A stretch of DNA of 64,000 bases, from contig CANNAE010000003.1 in NCBI GenBank assembly GCA_947502505.1, positions 310,001 to 374,000 on the forward strand, read 5' to 3'. The number at the start of each line of letters is the position of its first letter. The stretch's first letter is position 1. This DNA comes from an uncultured Planococcus sp. Lineage in GTDB: Bacteria > Bacillota > Bacilli > Bacillales_A > Planococcaceae. Of the stretch, positions 40,443 to 49,094 are shown in pieces. Position numbers and translations under genes: made by a program. The notes beneath the pieces were generated by a model. The model saw only the letters and a list, made by a program, of their open reading frames with translations. It was not told the DNA's origin and ran no database searches.

Positions 40443-41762
40443 ATGTTAAGTATGATCGGAATGGTTGGAGGACTTATTCTTTTGATCGTGTTGACAATGA
40501 GAGGCGTCAATTTGTTGATCGCCGGCCCATTGTCGGCATTGTTCGTCGCAGTGCTCAGCGGCCTGCCGCTGTTTCCACAATTAGTGGAAGAAGGGGAAGT
40601 CAATTTATTATCGAATTATATGGGCGGCTTCTCAGGATTTATCACCTCGTGGTTCCCGATGTTCTTGCTCGGGGCCATCTTCGGTAAAGTCATGGAAGAT
40701 ACAGGGGCTGCGGATAGCGTCTCTAAATGGCTCGTCGGCAAATTCGGCTTGTCAAAAGCGGTACTCGCGATTGTCATTGCCTGCGCAGTTCTTACATACG
40801 GCGGCGTCAGCTTGTTCGTCGTTGCATTTTCGGTTTATCCGATGGCACTCAGCCTGTTCAAGCAAGCCGACCTGCCGCGCCGGTTTATCCCGGCCGCTTT
40901 GGCACTTGGGTCTGTCACATTCACGATGACTTCTGCAGGGTCGCCAGAGATCCAAAACTGGATCCCAATTGAGTATTTGAACACCAGCCCTTACGCTGGA
41001 TGGGAAGTCAGCATCATCGTCGCTATCTTCATGGCGTTCTTCGGCTATTGGTGGCTGAAGCGCATGATCAATAAAGCGGTGAAAAAAGGCGAGCGTTTCG
41101 AAGCACGCGATTCAGATCCGCAAATGGCCGATCGTGCATTGCCACATCCTATTACGGGCTTGATTCCCTTGCTGGTGGTGCTTGCGGTGTCGTTCATTTT
41201 CCATGATTCGCTCGGCACTTCAGCTTTGATTTTGGCCTTGCTTGGCGGCGTCATCACGACGTATCTATTGAACATGAAATACTTCACGAACCTTGGCAAA
41301 GCCCTGACGGACGGGACCATTGGCGCTTTGATCGCCATCGGCAACACAGCGGCAGTCGTCGGCTTCGGCGGTGTGGCAAAAGCAGTGCCAGCATTCCAGG
41401 TGGCTGTCGATGCCATGACAAGCATTCCCGGAAGCCCGCTGATCGGCGGCGCAGTAGCAGTCAGTGTCATCGCAGGACTGACGGGCTCCGCATCCGGCGG
41501 CCAAGTTATCGCTTTGCCGCTCATTGCGCCTCATTACATCGATATGGGCGTCAACACCGAAGCCCTTCACCGGACAATCGCGATTTCTTCCGGCGCGCTC
41601 GATTCATTGCCGCATAATGGCTATGTCGTCACGACAATTCAAGGGATTTGCGGCGAGACCCATAAAGCAGCTTACGGGGCGATGGGAGCTGTCACGGTAA
41701 TTGTGCCGCTGATCGGCTTGACGATTGCGATTATCCTGTTCAGCTTAGGACTGGGCATTTAA
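40443..41762 (+). CDS. GntP-family permease, likely 3-hydroxybutyrate importer
   Basis: A 439-residue proton symporter-type carrier with about 12 helices. GntP/Gnt family features: LLIAGPLSALFVAVLSG (near 25-41), FGKVMEDTGAA, YGGVSLFVVAFSVYPMAL and the C-terminal SGALDSLPHNGYVVTT, the last segment being common in D-beta-hydroxybutyrate permeases. Substrate assignment rests mainly on the next gene (hydroxybutyrate dehydrogenase, 24 bases downstream). The start is ATG after GGGGGAG. It is probably controlled by the divergent LysR and by CcpA. Confidence 0.85.
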   Translation: MLSMIGMVGGLILLIVLTMRGVNLLIAGPLSALFVAVLSGLPLFPQLVEEGEVNLLSNYMGGFSGFITSWFPMFLLGAIFGKVMEDTGAADSVSKWLVGKFGLSKAVLAIVIACAVLTYGGVSLFVVAFSVYPMALSLFKQADLPRRFIPAALALGSVTFTMTSAGSPEIQNWIPIEYLNTSPYAGWEVSIIVAIFMAFFGYWWLKRMINKAVKKGERFEARDSDPQMADRALPHPITGLIPLLVVLAVSFIFHDSLGTSALILALLGGVITTYLLNMKYFTNLGKALTDGTIGALIAIGNTAAVVGFGGVAKAVPAFQVAVDAMTSIPGSPLIGGAVAVSVIAGLTGSASGGQVIALPLIAPHYIDMGVNTEALHRTIAISSGALDSLPHNGYVVTTIQGICGETHKAAYGAMGAVTVIVPLIGLTIAIILFSLGLGI

Positions 41763-41786
41763 TTTTTCACTTGGAGGGACTCCATT

Positions 41787-42563
41787 ATGGTAGACAATAA
41801 AGTAGTATTGGTCACCGGCGCCGCGAGCGGCATCGGCTACGAAATCAGCACGGACTTCGCCAAAGAAGGCGCCAAGATCGTACTGACCGACATCAATGAA
41901 GAAGCAGTTCAAGAAGCAGCAGGGAAGTTAAAGCAACAAGGCTTCGATTGTATCGGCATCAAATGCGACGTCACCAGCGAAGCGCAAATCAAAGCGGCGA
42001 TCGACCAAACTGTGGAGACATTCGGTTCCTTGGATATCTTGATCAATAATGCAGGAATGCAGCATGTTGCGCCGATCGAGGAATTTCCGACCGAGAAATA
42101 CGAGTTGCTGATCCAGATTATGCTCGTGGCGCCGTTTATCGCCACTAAGCATGCGTTCCCGATCATGAAAAAGCAGGGATTCGGGCGTATCATCAATATG
42201 GCATCAATCAATGGGCTTGTCGGATTTGCCGGGAAAGCGGCGTATAACAGCGCCAAGCACGGCGTCATCGGTTTGACGAAAGTTGCGGCGCTAGAAGGCG
42301 CTGAGCATGGCATTACCGTTAATGCGATGTGCCCGGGATATGTTGATACACCGCTTGTGCGCAATCAGATGGGCGATTTGGCGAAGACACGCAATGTGTC
42401 GCTGGAAAAAGTATTAGAAGAAGTCATTTATCCATTGGTTCCACAGAAACGCTTGTTGTCGGTACAGGAAATTTCCGATTACACGATGTTCCTCGCGAGC
42501 GATAAAGCGCGCGGCGTCACCGGGCAGGCAGTGGTCCTGGACGGCGGCTATACAGCACAATAA
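41787..42563 (+). CDS. bdhA: 3-hydroxybutyrate dehydrogenase
   Basis: Oxidises (R)-3-hydroxybutyrate to acetoacetate with NAD+. The 258-residue SDR has TGAASGIG near residues 10-17, NNAGMQHVAPIEEFP (near 89-103, the hydroxybutyrate dehydrogenase signature), Ser in NMASINGLVGF and Tyr/Lys in YNSAKHG. The C-terminal VVLDGGYTAQ is also typical. The gene follows the permease by 24 bases with GGAGGGA as ribosome site. Downstream steps (acetoacetate activation) are not seen here. Its terminator was hit by repeat element D. Confidence 0.93.
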   Translation: MVDNKVVLVTGAASGIGYEISTDFAKEGAKIVLTDINEEAVQEAAGKLKQQGFDCIGIKCDVTSEAQIKAAIDQTVETFGSLDILINNAGMQHVAPIEEFPTEKYELLIQIMLVAPFIATKHAFPIMKKQGFGRIINMASINGLVGFAGKAAYNSAKHGVIGLTKVAALEGAEHGITVNAMCPGYVDTPLVRNQMGDLAKTRNVSLEKVLEEVIYPLVPQKRLLSVQEISDYTMFLASDKARGVTGQAVVLDGGYTAQ

Positions 42564-42594
42564 AAGCACGGCGCATTTTGTGCCGTGCTTTTTT
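42562..42594. terminator. Terminator hairpin after bdhA, left copy
   Basis: AAAAGCACGGC...GCCGTGCTTTT with a diverged loop, followed by T-run and then the element D. Partner copy at 42903-42938. Confidence 0.85.
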
Positions 42595-42902
42595 ATGAGT
42601 TTTGAAGAAGTCTATGGGTTGTTATCAATTATGTGAGGGAGCACCTTTTTTACATTAAAAGATCAATGACCTCTCTAAGTATTTGGAGAAGCGTTCGCTC
42701 GTAAACCCTTCTGCTCAATAATGCTGCGCATTACTTTCGCAAAGATAAGGCCTCCCGTAGGTCGACCTTATCTTTCCAGTGGATCAGCGAGACGACCGAG
42801 ACCCCGCAAGGAGCAGAGCGACTGAGGAGGCTTGGGCGCGAGCCCACGGAGTCGTGCGATAAGCTTCGGAAAATACGACTTCGTAAATTTCTCGACAATC
42901 TG
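42595..42902 (-). mobile_element. Terminator-inserted repeat element, copy D (308 bp, reverse)
   Basis: Reverse orientation: starts with a decayed ATGAGTTTTGAAGAAG end and ends CTCGACAATCTG. It contains the AAAGATAAGG/CCTTATCTTT module (42741-42775) and the middle variant shared with copy B (CCGAGACCCCGCAAGG, GGGCGCGAGCCCACGG). The flanking terminator copies differ by a few bases, so it is probably older than C. It lies between the convergent bdhA and alpha/beta hydrolase genes. Confidence 0.85.
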
Positions 42903-42938
42903 AAAAAGCACGGCGCATTTTTGCGCCGTGCTTTTTTA
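42903..42938. terminator. Terminator hairpin, right copy after element D
   Basis: AAAAGCACGGCGC-ATTTTT-GCGCCGTGCTTTT, perfect. It serves the minus-strand hydrolase gene, whose stop is at 42965. Confidence 0.85.
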
Positions 42939-42964
42939 TGGTTATAGCATTCATTAAAGGAAAC

Positions 42965-43741
42965 TCAATCGTCGAGAAAGTTTTCAGCGATGCCGAGGAA
43001 TAGCCGCGGCTGTTCCACATTCGGGGCATGGCCCGAGCGCTTGAATTCCATAAAACTAGCGTGCTGGATCAGCTGCGCGGTTTCATGGCCTTTATCAGGC
43101 GGATTCAGTTCGTCATACCGGCCGCTGATGACTAGGGTTTCTGCCGAGATTTCTGGAAGTTCCGGGCGTAAATCAAAGCGCTCCAGCGCATTTGACGCGA
43201 TGCCTTGCTGTTCCAAGTTTAATTGGGGGCTATTTTCAGCAGTTTTTGACTGCCATTTCTGCACAGCCGTCAAACGATGGTACATATAAGTTTGTGCTTT
43301 TTCCAATTTGTCATGGATGGATAAACCATCGAATTCTTCTGCATGGCGCTCGAATAGCTCGGCCATCGAAGATTTTTCGCCGAAGGACTTAGTGGCAACC
43401 AATAATAATTTGCGTACGCGTTCAGGGCGTCTTGCGGCTAGCCCCTGCGCAATGTAACTGCCCATAGAGACGCCGAGGACATCGACCGACTCCAGCTGGA
43501 GGTGGTCCAATAAGGCGGCGGCGTCTTCGATATGGTCATCGAGTGTATAGGCGTCCGGTTTTGCCGAATGGCCATGGCCTCTCGAGTCCAATGCGATGAT
43601 TCGGTGCTTGTTGCGGAAAAAATTGATTTCGCGGTAGAACATGGCAGAGCTGCTGGTCAAGCCGTGAAACAGGAGAAGCGGCTGCCCGCTGCCGATATCT
43701 TCGTAATATAAACTGATGTCGTTCTTGGTGAATATAGGCAT
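42965..43741 (-). CDS. Alpha/beta hydrolase
   Basis: A 258-residue soluble enzyme of the alpha/beta fold. Visible elements: oxyanion LLFHGLTSSS (near 26-35), nucleophile elbow GVSMGS (Ser near 94), acid in GRYDELNPP and His in GHAPNVEQP. The ATG at 43741 follows GAGGAAG; an earlier ATG at 43807 has no ribosome site. Members include esterases, haloperoxidase-like and meta-cleavage hydrolases; the substrate is unknown. Single gene, on the far side of element D. Confidence 0.88.
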   Translation of the reverse strand: MPIFTKNDISLYYEDIGSGQPLLLFHGLTSSSAMFYREINFFRNKHRIIALDSRGHGHSAKPDAYTLDDHIEDAAALLDHLQLESVDVLGVSMGSYIAQGLAARRPERVRKLLLVATKSFGEKSSMAELFERHAEEFDGLSIHDKLEKAQTYMYHRLTAVQKWQSKTAENSPQLNLEQQGIASNALERFDLRPELPEISAETLVISGRYDELNPPDKGHETAQLIQHASFMEFKRSGHAPNVEQPRLFLGIAENFLDD

Positions 43742-43821
43742 TATTTTCTTCCTCTCATCTCTATCTACTGTATTACTATACCTCAATAACACAAGCGCAA
43801 ACGGCATCCCGTCTGCGCTTG

Positions 43822-44385
43822 TCAGGTTTTATCCAATTTATGCTTGCGGCTTTGCCATTTATCGATAAAACTGAAAACCGCAGCGAGCAGCAAGAACATG
43901 CTCAATGTTGTATACCAGGGAAATTGCGAGATGGCCCTGCCGAACGCTGTGTACAGGAGGGCCGGCGCAATCAAGCCAAGCGCGGAATAATACATGTATT
44001 CCCGGCGCGTATTGGTCATTTCCATCAAATAAAAAGACAATAGGTGAAAATGGACAAAGGGCATGACACGCAAGATCATCACTTGGGAAACGGTCAGGTT
44101 GCGGTCGGGGAACAATTTGTCTTTCAAAGCGGCCAATTTGGCGCGAAAACGCGGAAATTTATTGATCAGCATATAGGACACAAAGCTCATCAAGGTCAAT
44201 CCAATGAAGGACAGCAGGGCGCCTTGGAAAAAGCCGAAAAGAAATCCGCCGGCAATGCAGATGGCAATGACCGGCAAAAACAGCAGCGGTCGAATCAAAT
44301 GAAGCAATATGAATAATAGCGGAGCCCAAAGCCCTGCCTGTCCGATGAAGTTTTCAATCGCTTGCTCAAACTCGGCCAAATCCAC
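43822..44385 (-). CDS. TVP38/TMEM64-family membrane protein (DedA-like)
   Basis: A 187-residue protein with about five hydrophobic segments. FAxGxxxG-type DedA/SNARE-associated features are present: LLFLPVIAICIAGGFLFGFFQGALLSF and RVMPFVHFHLLSFYLM. Recent work links this family to lipid scrambling or flipping of undecaprenyl phosphate and related lipids; the substrate here is not known. Starts at ATG (44385). Divergent from the YkvI gene across a spacer with a GC-rich palindrome at 44464. Confidence 0.82.
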   Translation of the reverse strand: MDLAEFEQAIENFIGQAGLWAPLLFILLHLIRPLLFLPVIAICIAGGFLFGFFQGALLSFIGLTLMSFVSYMLINKFPRFRAKLAALKDKLFPDRNLTVSQVMILRVMPFVHFHLLSFYLMEMTNTRREYMYYSALGLIAPALLYTAFGRAISQFPWYTTLSMFLLLAAVFSFIDKWQSRKHKLDKT

Positions 44386-44463
44386 TATGTTCCCCGCCCT
44401 TCAGCTTGCATTACTAATAAGGAAGAATAAGCGAAAAGCTATGGAAAAGCAAGGATTTGTTTG

Positions 44464-44485
44464 ATACCCCCCAAATTAGGGGTAT
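44464..44485. promoter_or_regulatory. GC-rich palindrome between divergent genes, CsoR/CstR-like
   Basis: ATACCCC (44464-44470) and GGGGTAT (44479-44485) separated by CCAAATTA. TACCCC/GGGGTA half-sites recall copper or persulfide sensors of the CsoR/CstR family, but the 8-base spacer is longer than usual. No csoR-like gene is in the window. Confidence 0.35.
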
Positions 44486-44559
44486 GAAAAAATATCTACA
44501 TAAAACACATGTTTATCATCAGCTATGTTAACCATCACCAGGAAAAGGGAGAGGATTTT

Positions 44560-45642
44560 ATGAGAAGCAGCTTGAAAATAGCCAGTGCCTTTATCGGGAT
44601 TGTCGTCGGCGCTGGCTTCGCTTCAGGACAAGAGATTTTGCAATATTTTACCAGTTTTGGTTATTGGGGTGTCGGTGGCGTCTTGGTCGCTACCGCTTTA
44701 TTTGGTTATATCGGAATGATCTTGACACGTCTCGGAAGCCGCATGCAAACGACTTCACATGAAGACGTCGTCTACCGCATCAGTGGAAAATGGCTCGGAA
44801 AAGTAATCGATTATACATTGATTTTGACCTTATTCGGCGTATTAGTGGTTATGATAGCGGGAGCTGGCTCCATATTCTCGCAGCAATTCGATTTGGCACC
44901 GGCATTTGGCCGCAGCATCATGATTATCCTGGTCATCGTGACCATCATGATGAACGTCAAAAAAGTAATTACTGTTATTTCGAGCATTACACCGTTTCTC
45001 ATTTTGATGGTAATTGGGATTACAGTTTACAGTGTCTTCACAATGGACAGCAGTTTTAGTGCGCTCGATCCAGTGGCAAAAGAACAGCTGTCTGCTACAC
45101 CGAACTGGCTTTTGTCAGCCGTCAACTATGTGTCGCTCGCCATCGCGCTCGGGGCTTCCATGTCGCTCGTGATGGGCGGCGCCGAGAAGGATGAGAAAGT
45201 GGCAGCGCGCGGTGGGTTAATCGGGGGGCTTGGCTTCGGTTTGCTGATCTTGCTCAGCTATGTTGCGATATTCGCCAAAGTGGATGTCGTCGGCGGGGCG
45301 GATTTACCGATGCTTGCCATCGGTGATGACATCTCGCCGATTCTCGGTATCATCATGGCGGTCGTCATTTTCGCGATGATTTACAACACGGCTGTCAGCA
45401 TGCTGTTGTCGTTCTCGGCACGATTTGCCGACATTGGAACGAAGAAATTCCGGATTTTCGTGATTGTTGCCGGGTTGATCGCTTTTGCGCTCAGCTTCGT
45501 CGGTTTTACCTCACTAGTCAATTATCTGTACCCGGCAGTCGGCTATCTCGGCTTGCTGTTGATCGGTGCGTTGATTTTGGCGGATATCCGCAAAATCGGC
45601 AAAAACGACAAAGCGAACCGCAGCAAAAAAGCGGCAAACTAA
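44560..45642 (+). CDS. YkvI-family membrane transporter-like protein
   Basis: A 360-residue integral membrane protein with about 10-11 helices. It opens with the amino-acid-transporter-like AFIGIVVGAGFASGQEILQYF (unwound first helix with GxGxxSG, as in APC-superfamily carriers) and later has ALGASMSLVMGGAEKDEK. These match the uncharacterised YkvI family; a symport function is inferred. GGGAGAGG precedes the ATG at 44560 by five bases. Confidence 0.8.
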   Translation: MRSSLKIASAFIGIVVGAGFASGQEILQYFTSFGYWGVGGVLVATALFGYIGMILTRLGSRMQTTSHEDVVYRISGKWLGKVIDYTLILTLFGVLVVMIAGAGSIFSQQFDLAPAFGRSIMIILVIVTIMMNVKKVITVISSITPFLILMVIGITVYSVFTMDSSFSALDPVAKEQLSATPNWLLSAVNYVSLAIALGASMSLVMGGAEKDEKVAARGGLIGGLGFGLLILLSYVAIFAKVDVVGGADLPMLAIGDDISPILGIIMAVVIFAMIYNTAVSMLLSFSARFADIGTKKFRIFVIVAGLIAFALSFVGFTSLVNYLYPAVGYLGLLLIGALILADIRKIGKNDKANRSKKAAN

Positions 45643-45643
45643 G

Positions 45644-45675
45644 AAAAGGCCTTCTGCCATGCAGGAGGCCTTTTT
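45644..45675 (+). terminator. Terminator after the YkvI-family gene
   Basis: AAAAGGCCT-CTGC pairs with GCAG-AGGCCTTTT (one mismatch) with T-run. Confidence 0.8.
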
Positions 45676-45720
45676 GGTATAGTGAAGGTAGAAAATAGCT
45701 GGTTGCGGAGGAGGAATGGG

Positions 45721-46677
45721 ATGAAAATTTTAATTGCTGGAGCAGGGGCGATGGCGTGTCTTGTAGGGGGCAGATTGAAAGCGAACGGGGAGGATGTGCG
45801 CTTATACAATCGCTTGAATACCCATGTGGAAGCCATCAATCAGCAAGGCTTGCGCATCGTCGAAAAAGACAATTCAACAACCCAAATCGATATGGAAATC
45901 GTGCAGGAACTACAAGCCGATGAGCAGGTGGATATTCTGCTTGTCTTATTGAAAGCGCAAGCGAACGAATCGGTGCTGGGCAAATTGCGCGGCAAGCTAG
46001 CCGAAGATACGGTAATTATCACCATGCAAAATGGCATCGGAAACGCCGAAACCATCGGGCAGCTGTTTCCGCATAACCCAATTGTGTCCGGTACGCTCGG
46101 CCACGGCGCAAGCGTGGAACACGATGGCACGATTTGGCATAGGGGATGGGGCAAGAACTATCTGGGCCATGCCGAAGCAGGAGCCGGCAGCAAAATGCTC
46201 GAACGCTTTGCAAAGAAACTCAGCGAGGCAGGCATGGAAACGGAAGTCTCGTCAAATGTCAAAGCCGTCATTTGGAACAAATTATTCGTCAACGCCGCAT
46301 TCAACTCGGTCACTGCCCTGACCCGCCTGAAAAACGGCGACATCCTCAACACGCCAGAAGGGGAAGGTTTATTGCGGGCCGTTATTAAAGAGGCGGTGCT
46401 CGTTGCACAGGCAGAAGGAGTAGAGGCGGACGGGCCAGCAGTCATAGAGGAATGCTTGAGGATGGGCCGTCAGGATATCGGCGCCAATAAGTCATCGATG
46501 CTCATGGATGTGTTGAAAAAACGCCAGACCGAAATCGATGTCATCAATGGGGGCATCGTGAAATTGGGGCAAAAGCACGGAATCGCAACACCGGTCAATG
46601 ACAGCCTCGCCAGCTTGGTCCATATCATTGAGCAGAACTACAAACTGCGCGTCGACGAATCGAGTGTACAAAAATAA
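45721..46677 (+). CDS. panE: 2-dehydropantoate 2-reductase (ketopantoate reductase family)
   Basis: Reduces ketopantoate to pantoate with NADPH in coenzyme A synthesis. The 318-residue protein has an N-terminal Rossmann fold starting MKILIAGAGAMACLVGGRL; the third glycine of GxGxxG is Ala, while the usual motif reads GAGAxG. The KAQANESV segment (near 80) and the C-terminal helical domain with NAAFNSVTAL (near 195) and SSMLMDVLKKRQTEIDVINGGI (near 260) are typical of PanE/ApbA. GGAGGA precedes the ATG. Paralogues are common in Bacilli, so this copy may not be the main PanE. Confidence 0.85.
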   Translation: MKILIAGAGAMACLVGGRLKANGEDVRLYNRLNTHVEAINQQGLRIVEKDNSTTQIDMEIVQELQADEQVDILLVLLKAQANESVLGKLRGKLAEDTVIITMQNGIGNAETIGQLFPHNPIVSGTLGHGASVEHDGTIWHRGWGKNYLGHAEAGAGSKMLERFAKKLSEAGMETEVSSNVKAVIWNKLFVNAAFNSVTALTRLKNGDILNTPEGEGLLRAVIKEAVLVAQAEGVEADGPAVIEECLRMGRQDIGANKSSMLMDVLKKRQTEIDVINGGIVKLGQKHGIATPVNDSLASLVHIIEQNYKLRVDESSVQK

Positions 46678-46711
46678 GCCATCGGCCGGAATCCCGGCCG
46701 ATGGCTTTTTC
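46676..46711. terminator. Bidirectional terminator between panE and bioY
   Basis: AAGCCATCGGCCGG/CCGGCCGATGGCTT, 14 perfect pairs, tiny loop, A/T flanks. Confidence 0.9.
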
Positions 46712-46713
46712 TG

Positions 46714-47298
46714 TTAAGGCAAATATTTTTTGATGATCGGCTGCATCCGGAACCCGAACAAGCCAGCAAACACAGCGAGCAGCACGTCTTTCGGAAGCGG
46801 CACTGCCATCCAGGCCCATGCCATGCCGTAAGAAAATCCTTCCGGGGCGGCGAACCATAGTTTATAGGCGGCATACATCCAATTGGTGCCAAACACGTAA
46901 TTGATGGCAGTGGCTGCGAGGGCTGCCAGCACGAAGCCTTTTTTGGAAGGCATTTTTTCAGCAATCCAGCCGGCTGCAAAAGCGGTGAAGATATAAGACA
47001 GGATAAAGCCGAATGTCGGCGAGATCAAAGTATCCATGCCTCCTGAAAACTTGGCGAAGACCGGCACGCCGGCCAGGCCGATTGCTGCATAGACAATCAT
47101 CGAAGCAGCGCCAAGGCGTTTGCCGAGCAGGATGCCGGCGAGTATCGCGAAGAAAGTCTGCAAGGTGATCGGCACGCCGCCGACGATCAGGAATGAGGAA
47201 ATATTGGCCCCGATCGCCATCAATGCGGCAAACATGGAGACGTGGACAAGCGTTAAAGTGCGTGAATGATTGCTGGATCTGGTTACTGAAGTTGTCAT
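46714..47298 (-). CDS. bioY: Biotin transporter BioY
   Basis: The 194-residue substrate-specific (S) component of an ECF-type biotin importer, with six membrane helices. BioY features: GVPITLQTFFAILAGILLGKRLG (near 40-62), GLAGVPVFA (near 75) and the C-terminal PLPKDVLLAVFAGLFGFRMQPI. The ECF ATPases and T component are elsewhere. It has a sigma-A promoter (TTGACT-17-TATACT) with an AAGTCAAC-N15-GTTTACTT inverted repeat over the -35 region, so biotin-dependent repression by BirA is likely. Confidence 0.92.
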   Translation of the reverse strand: MTTSVTRSSNHSRTLTLVHVSMFAALMAIGANISSFLIVGGVPITLQTFFAILAGILLGKRLGAASMIVYAAIGLAGVPVFAKFSGGMDTLISPTFGFILSYIFTAFAAGWIAEKMPSKKGFVLAALAATAINYVFGTNWMYAAYKLWFAAPEGFSYGMAWAWMAVPLPKDVLLAVFAGLFGFRMQPIIKKYLP

Positions 47299-47331
47299 GT
47301 AAAACCCTCCACTTACTATGTACTAAAACTG

Positions 47332-47360
47332 AGTATAGAGAATGGCTTATTTTAAGTCAA
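47332..47360 (-). promoter_or_regulatory. Sigma-A promoter of bioY
   Basis: Minus strand TTGACT (47360-47355) and TATACT (47337-47332), spacer 17. Confidence 0.8.
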
Positions 47361-47384
47361 CTTATTTTTATAAAAGGTTTACTT
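47354..47384. promoter_or_regulatory. Candidate BirA operator at bioY
   Basis: AAGTCAAC (47354-47361) and GTTTACTT (47377-47384) form an imperfect inverted repeat with a 15-base spacer, as in Gram-positive BirA operators (TTGTTAAC-N15-type), and overlap the -35. Confidence 0.55.
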
Positions 47385-47462
47385 AAAAAGTTCTGTGTTT
47401 CTTTTTCAATTTTCCGTATGATGATAAGAAATGAATACATCTTCAGGAAAGTGGGCGAAGAA

Positions 47463-49073
47463 ATGACGGAATGGTGGAAAAAAGCAGTCGTATATCAGAT
47501 TTATCCGAGAAGTTTCATGGATTCGGATGGCGATGGGATCGGCGACATCCAAGGGATCATCAGCAAGCTCGATTATTTGGCGGAGCTTGGCGTCGACGTA
47601 TTATGGCTATCGCCTGTTTACGATTCACCGAACGATGACAATGGCTATGACATCCGCGATTACCGGAAAATCATGGGCGAGTTCGGGACGATGGACGATT
47701 TTGACCGGATGCTAGCAGGCATTCATGCACGCGGCATGCGGCTGGTCATGGATTTGGTCGTCAACCATACGTCCGATGAACACGACTGGTTTACGGAACG
47801 TCCCGACTATTATATCTGGAAAAACGAGCCGAATAATTGGCGATCGTTTTTCAGCGGTTCGGCTTGGCAATTTGATGAAGCGAGGCAGCAATACTATCTG
47901 CATCTGTTTTCAAAGAAGCAACCGGATTTAAATTGGGAAAATGAAGAGCTGCGGGATGAAGTGTATCAGATGATGCGCTGGTGGCTGGATAAAGGGGTCG
48001 ATGGCTTCCGCATGGATGTCATCAATATGATTTCCAAGGACCAGGATTTCCCGGACGGTATCGATGGCGACGGAACTCCGCATTTTTTCAACGGGCCGCG
48101 TGTCCACGAGTTTTTGCAAGAGATGAACAGTAAAGTGCTTGCTGATTACGATATCGTCACTGTTGGGGAAATGCCGGGCGCCGAAACAGAAGACGCGAAA
48201 TTATATACAGGCCCCGGGCGCAACGAACTGAATATGATTTTTACGTTCGAGCATATGAACTTAGACGAGGGGCCAAGCGGAAAATGGGAGCTTCAGCCGC
48301 TGCACTTGCCGGATTTAAAGGACAACTTGGAGAAATGGCAAGTGGAGCTTTTCGGAAAAGGCTGGAACAGCTTGTATTGGAACAATCACGACCAGCCGCG
48401 CATCGTCTCACGCTTTGGAAATGATGGCCAATACAGAAAAGAGTCGGCGAAGATGCTTGCCACATGCCTTCATTTCCTGCAAGGGACGCCGTATATTTAC
48501 CAAGGAGAAGAACTCGGCATGACCAATGTGGCGTTCTCAGCGATTGACGATTACCAGGACATCGAAACCTTAAATATGTATAAAGAAAAGCGGGCGCAAG
48601 GTGTTGCGGACGAGGAGCTTATGAAAGCGATTCACGCAAAAGGCCGTGATAATGCGAGAACGCCGATGCACTGGGACGCTTCTGAAAATGCAGGCTTTAC
48701 CGAAGGGCAGCCATGGATTGCCGTTAACCCGAATTACACGGAAGTCAATGCGGAAGACCGGCACGAGGAAGATTCTGTCTTCAGCTATTACCAGAAATTG
48801 ATTGCGTTCCGAAAAGAATTGGACGTGATTACAGAAGGTGATTTTGAATTGATGTATCGTGAGGATGAAGAAATTTTTGCTTACACACGCACGTCGGCGG
48901 ATGAGCAATTAACGGTTTACTGCAATTTCTCCGAAACACCGCGTGAACTGCCGCTGCCGAAGGGCCGTTTGCTGATCGGCAATTATCCGGCTCCCAAGCA
49001 ACGAGAAACGCTGCAGCTTAGAGCATATGAAGCTATGTGCTTTTACGAGAAAGGCAGTAAAGTGGATGAATGA
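47463..49073 (+). CDS. Alpha-glucosidase GH13_31, oligo-1,6-glucosidase-like
   Basis: A 536-residue cytoplasmic enzyme that removes glucose from the non-reducing end of short alpha-glucosides. The catalytic set is D185 (GFRMDVINMI), E236 (TVGEMPG) and D310 (NNHDQPR), with DLVVNH at 98-103. The residue after the nucleophile Asp is Val, the specificity marker of alpha-1,6-active oligo-1,6-glucosidases; the other two paralogues here have Ala. Start is ATG 47463. It is followed by the glucokinase gene and precedes the ABC importer, so it is part of the alpha-glucoside locus. Val as a marker is a family rule, not tested here. Confidence 0.9.
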   Translation: MTEWWKKAVVYQIYPRSFMDSDGDGIGDIQGIISKLDYLAELGVDVLWLSPVYDSPNDDNGYDIRDYRKIMGEFGTMDDFDRMLAGIHARGMRLVMDLVVNHTSDEHDWFTERPDYYIWKNEPNNWRSFFSGSAWQFDEARQQYYLHLFSKKQPDLNWENEELRDEVYQMMRWWLDKGVDGFRMDVINMISKDQDFPDGIDGDGTPHFFNGPRVHEFLQEMNSKVLADYDIVTVGEMPGAETEDAKLYTGPGRNELNMIFTFEHMNLDEGPSGKWELQPLHLPDLKDNLEKWQVELFGKGWNSLYWNNHDQPRIVSRFGNDGQYRKESAKMLATCLHFLQGTPYIYQGEELGMTNVAFSAIDDYQDIETLNMYKEKRAQGVADEELMKAIHAKGRDNARTPMHWDASENAGFTEGQPWIAVNPNYTEVNAEDRHEEDSVFSYYQKLIAFRKELDVITEGDFELMYREDEEIFAYTRTSADEQLTVYCNFSETPRELPLPKGRLLIGNYPAPKQRETLQLRAYEAMCFYEKGSKVDE

Positions 49074-49094
49074 ACGAAAGAAAGGATGGAGAGC

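Noticed and set aside
10165-42902. CRISPR array
   Set aside because: The four repeats are far apart, 240-380 bp long and differ in length; there are no regular spacers.
43792-43820. Hairpin ACAAGCGCA...TGCGCTTGT as terminator of the TVP38-like gene
   Set aside because: Good stem but no U-run on either strand; left out as a terminator.
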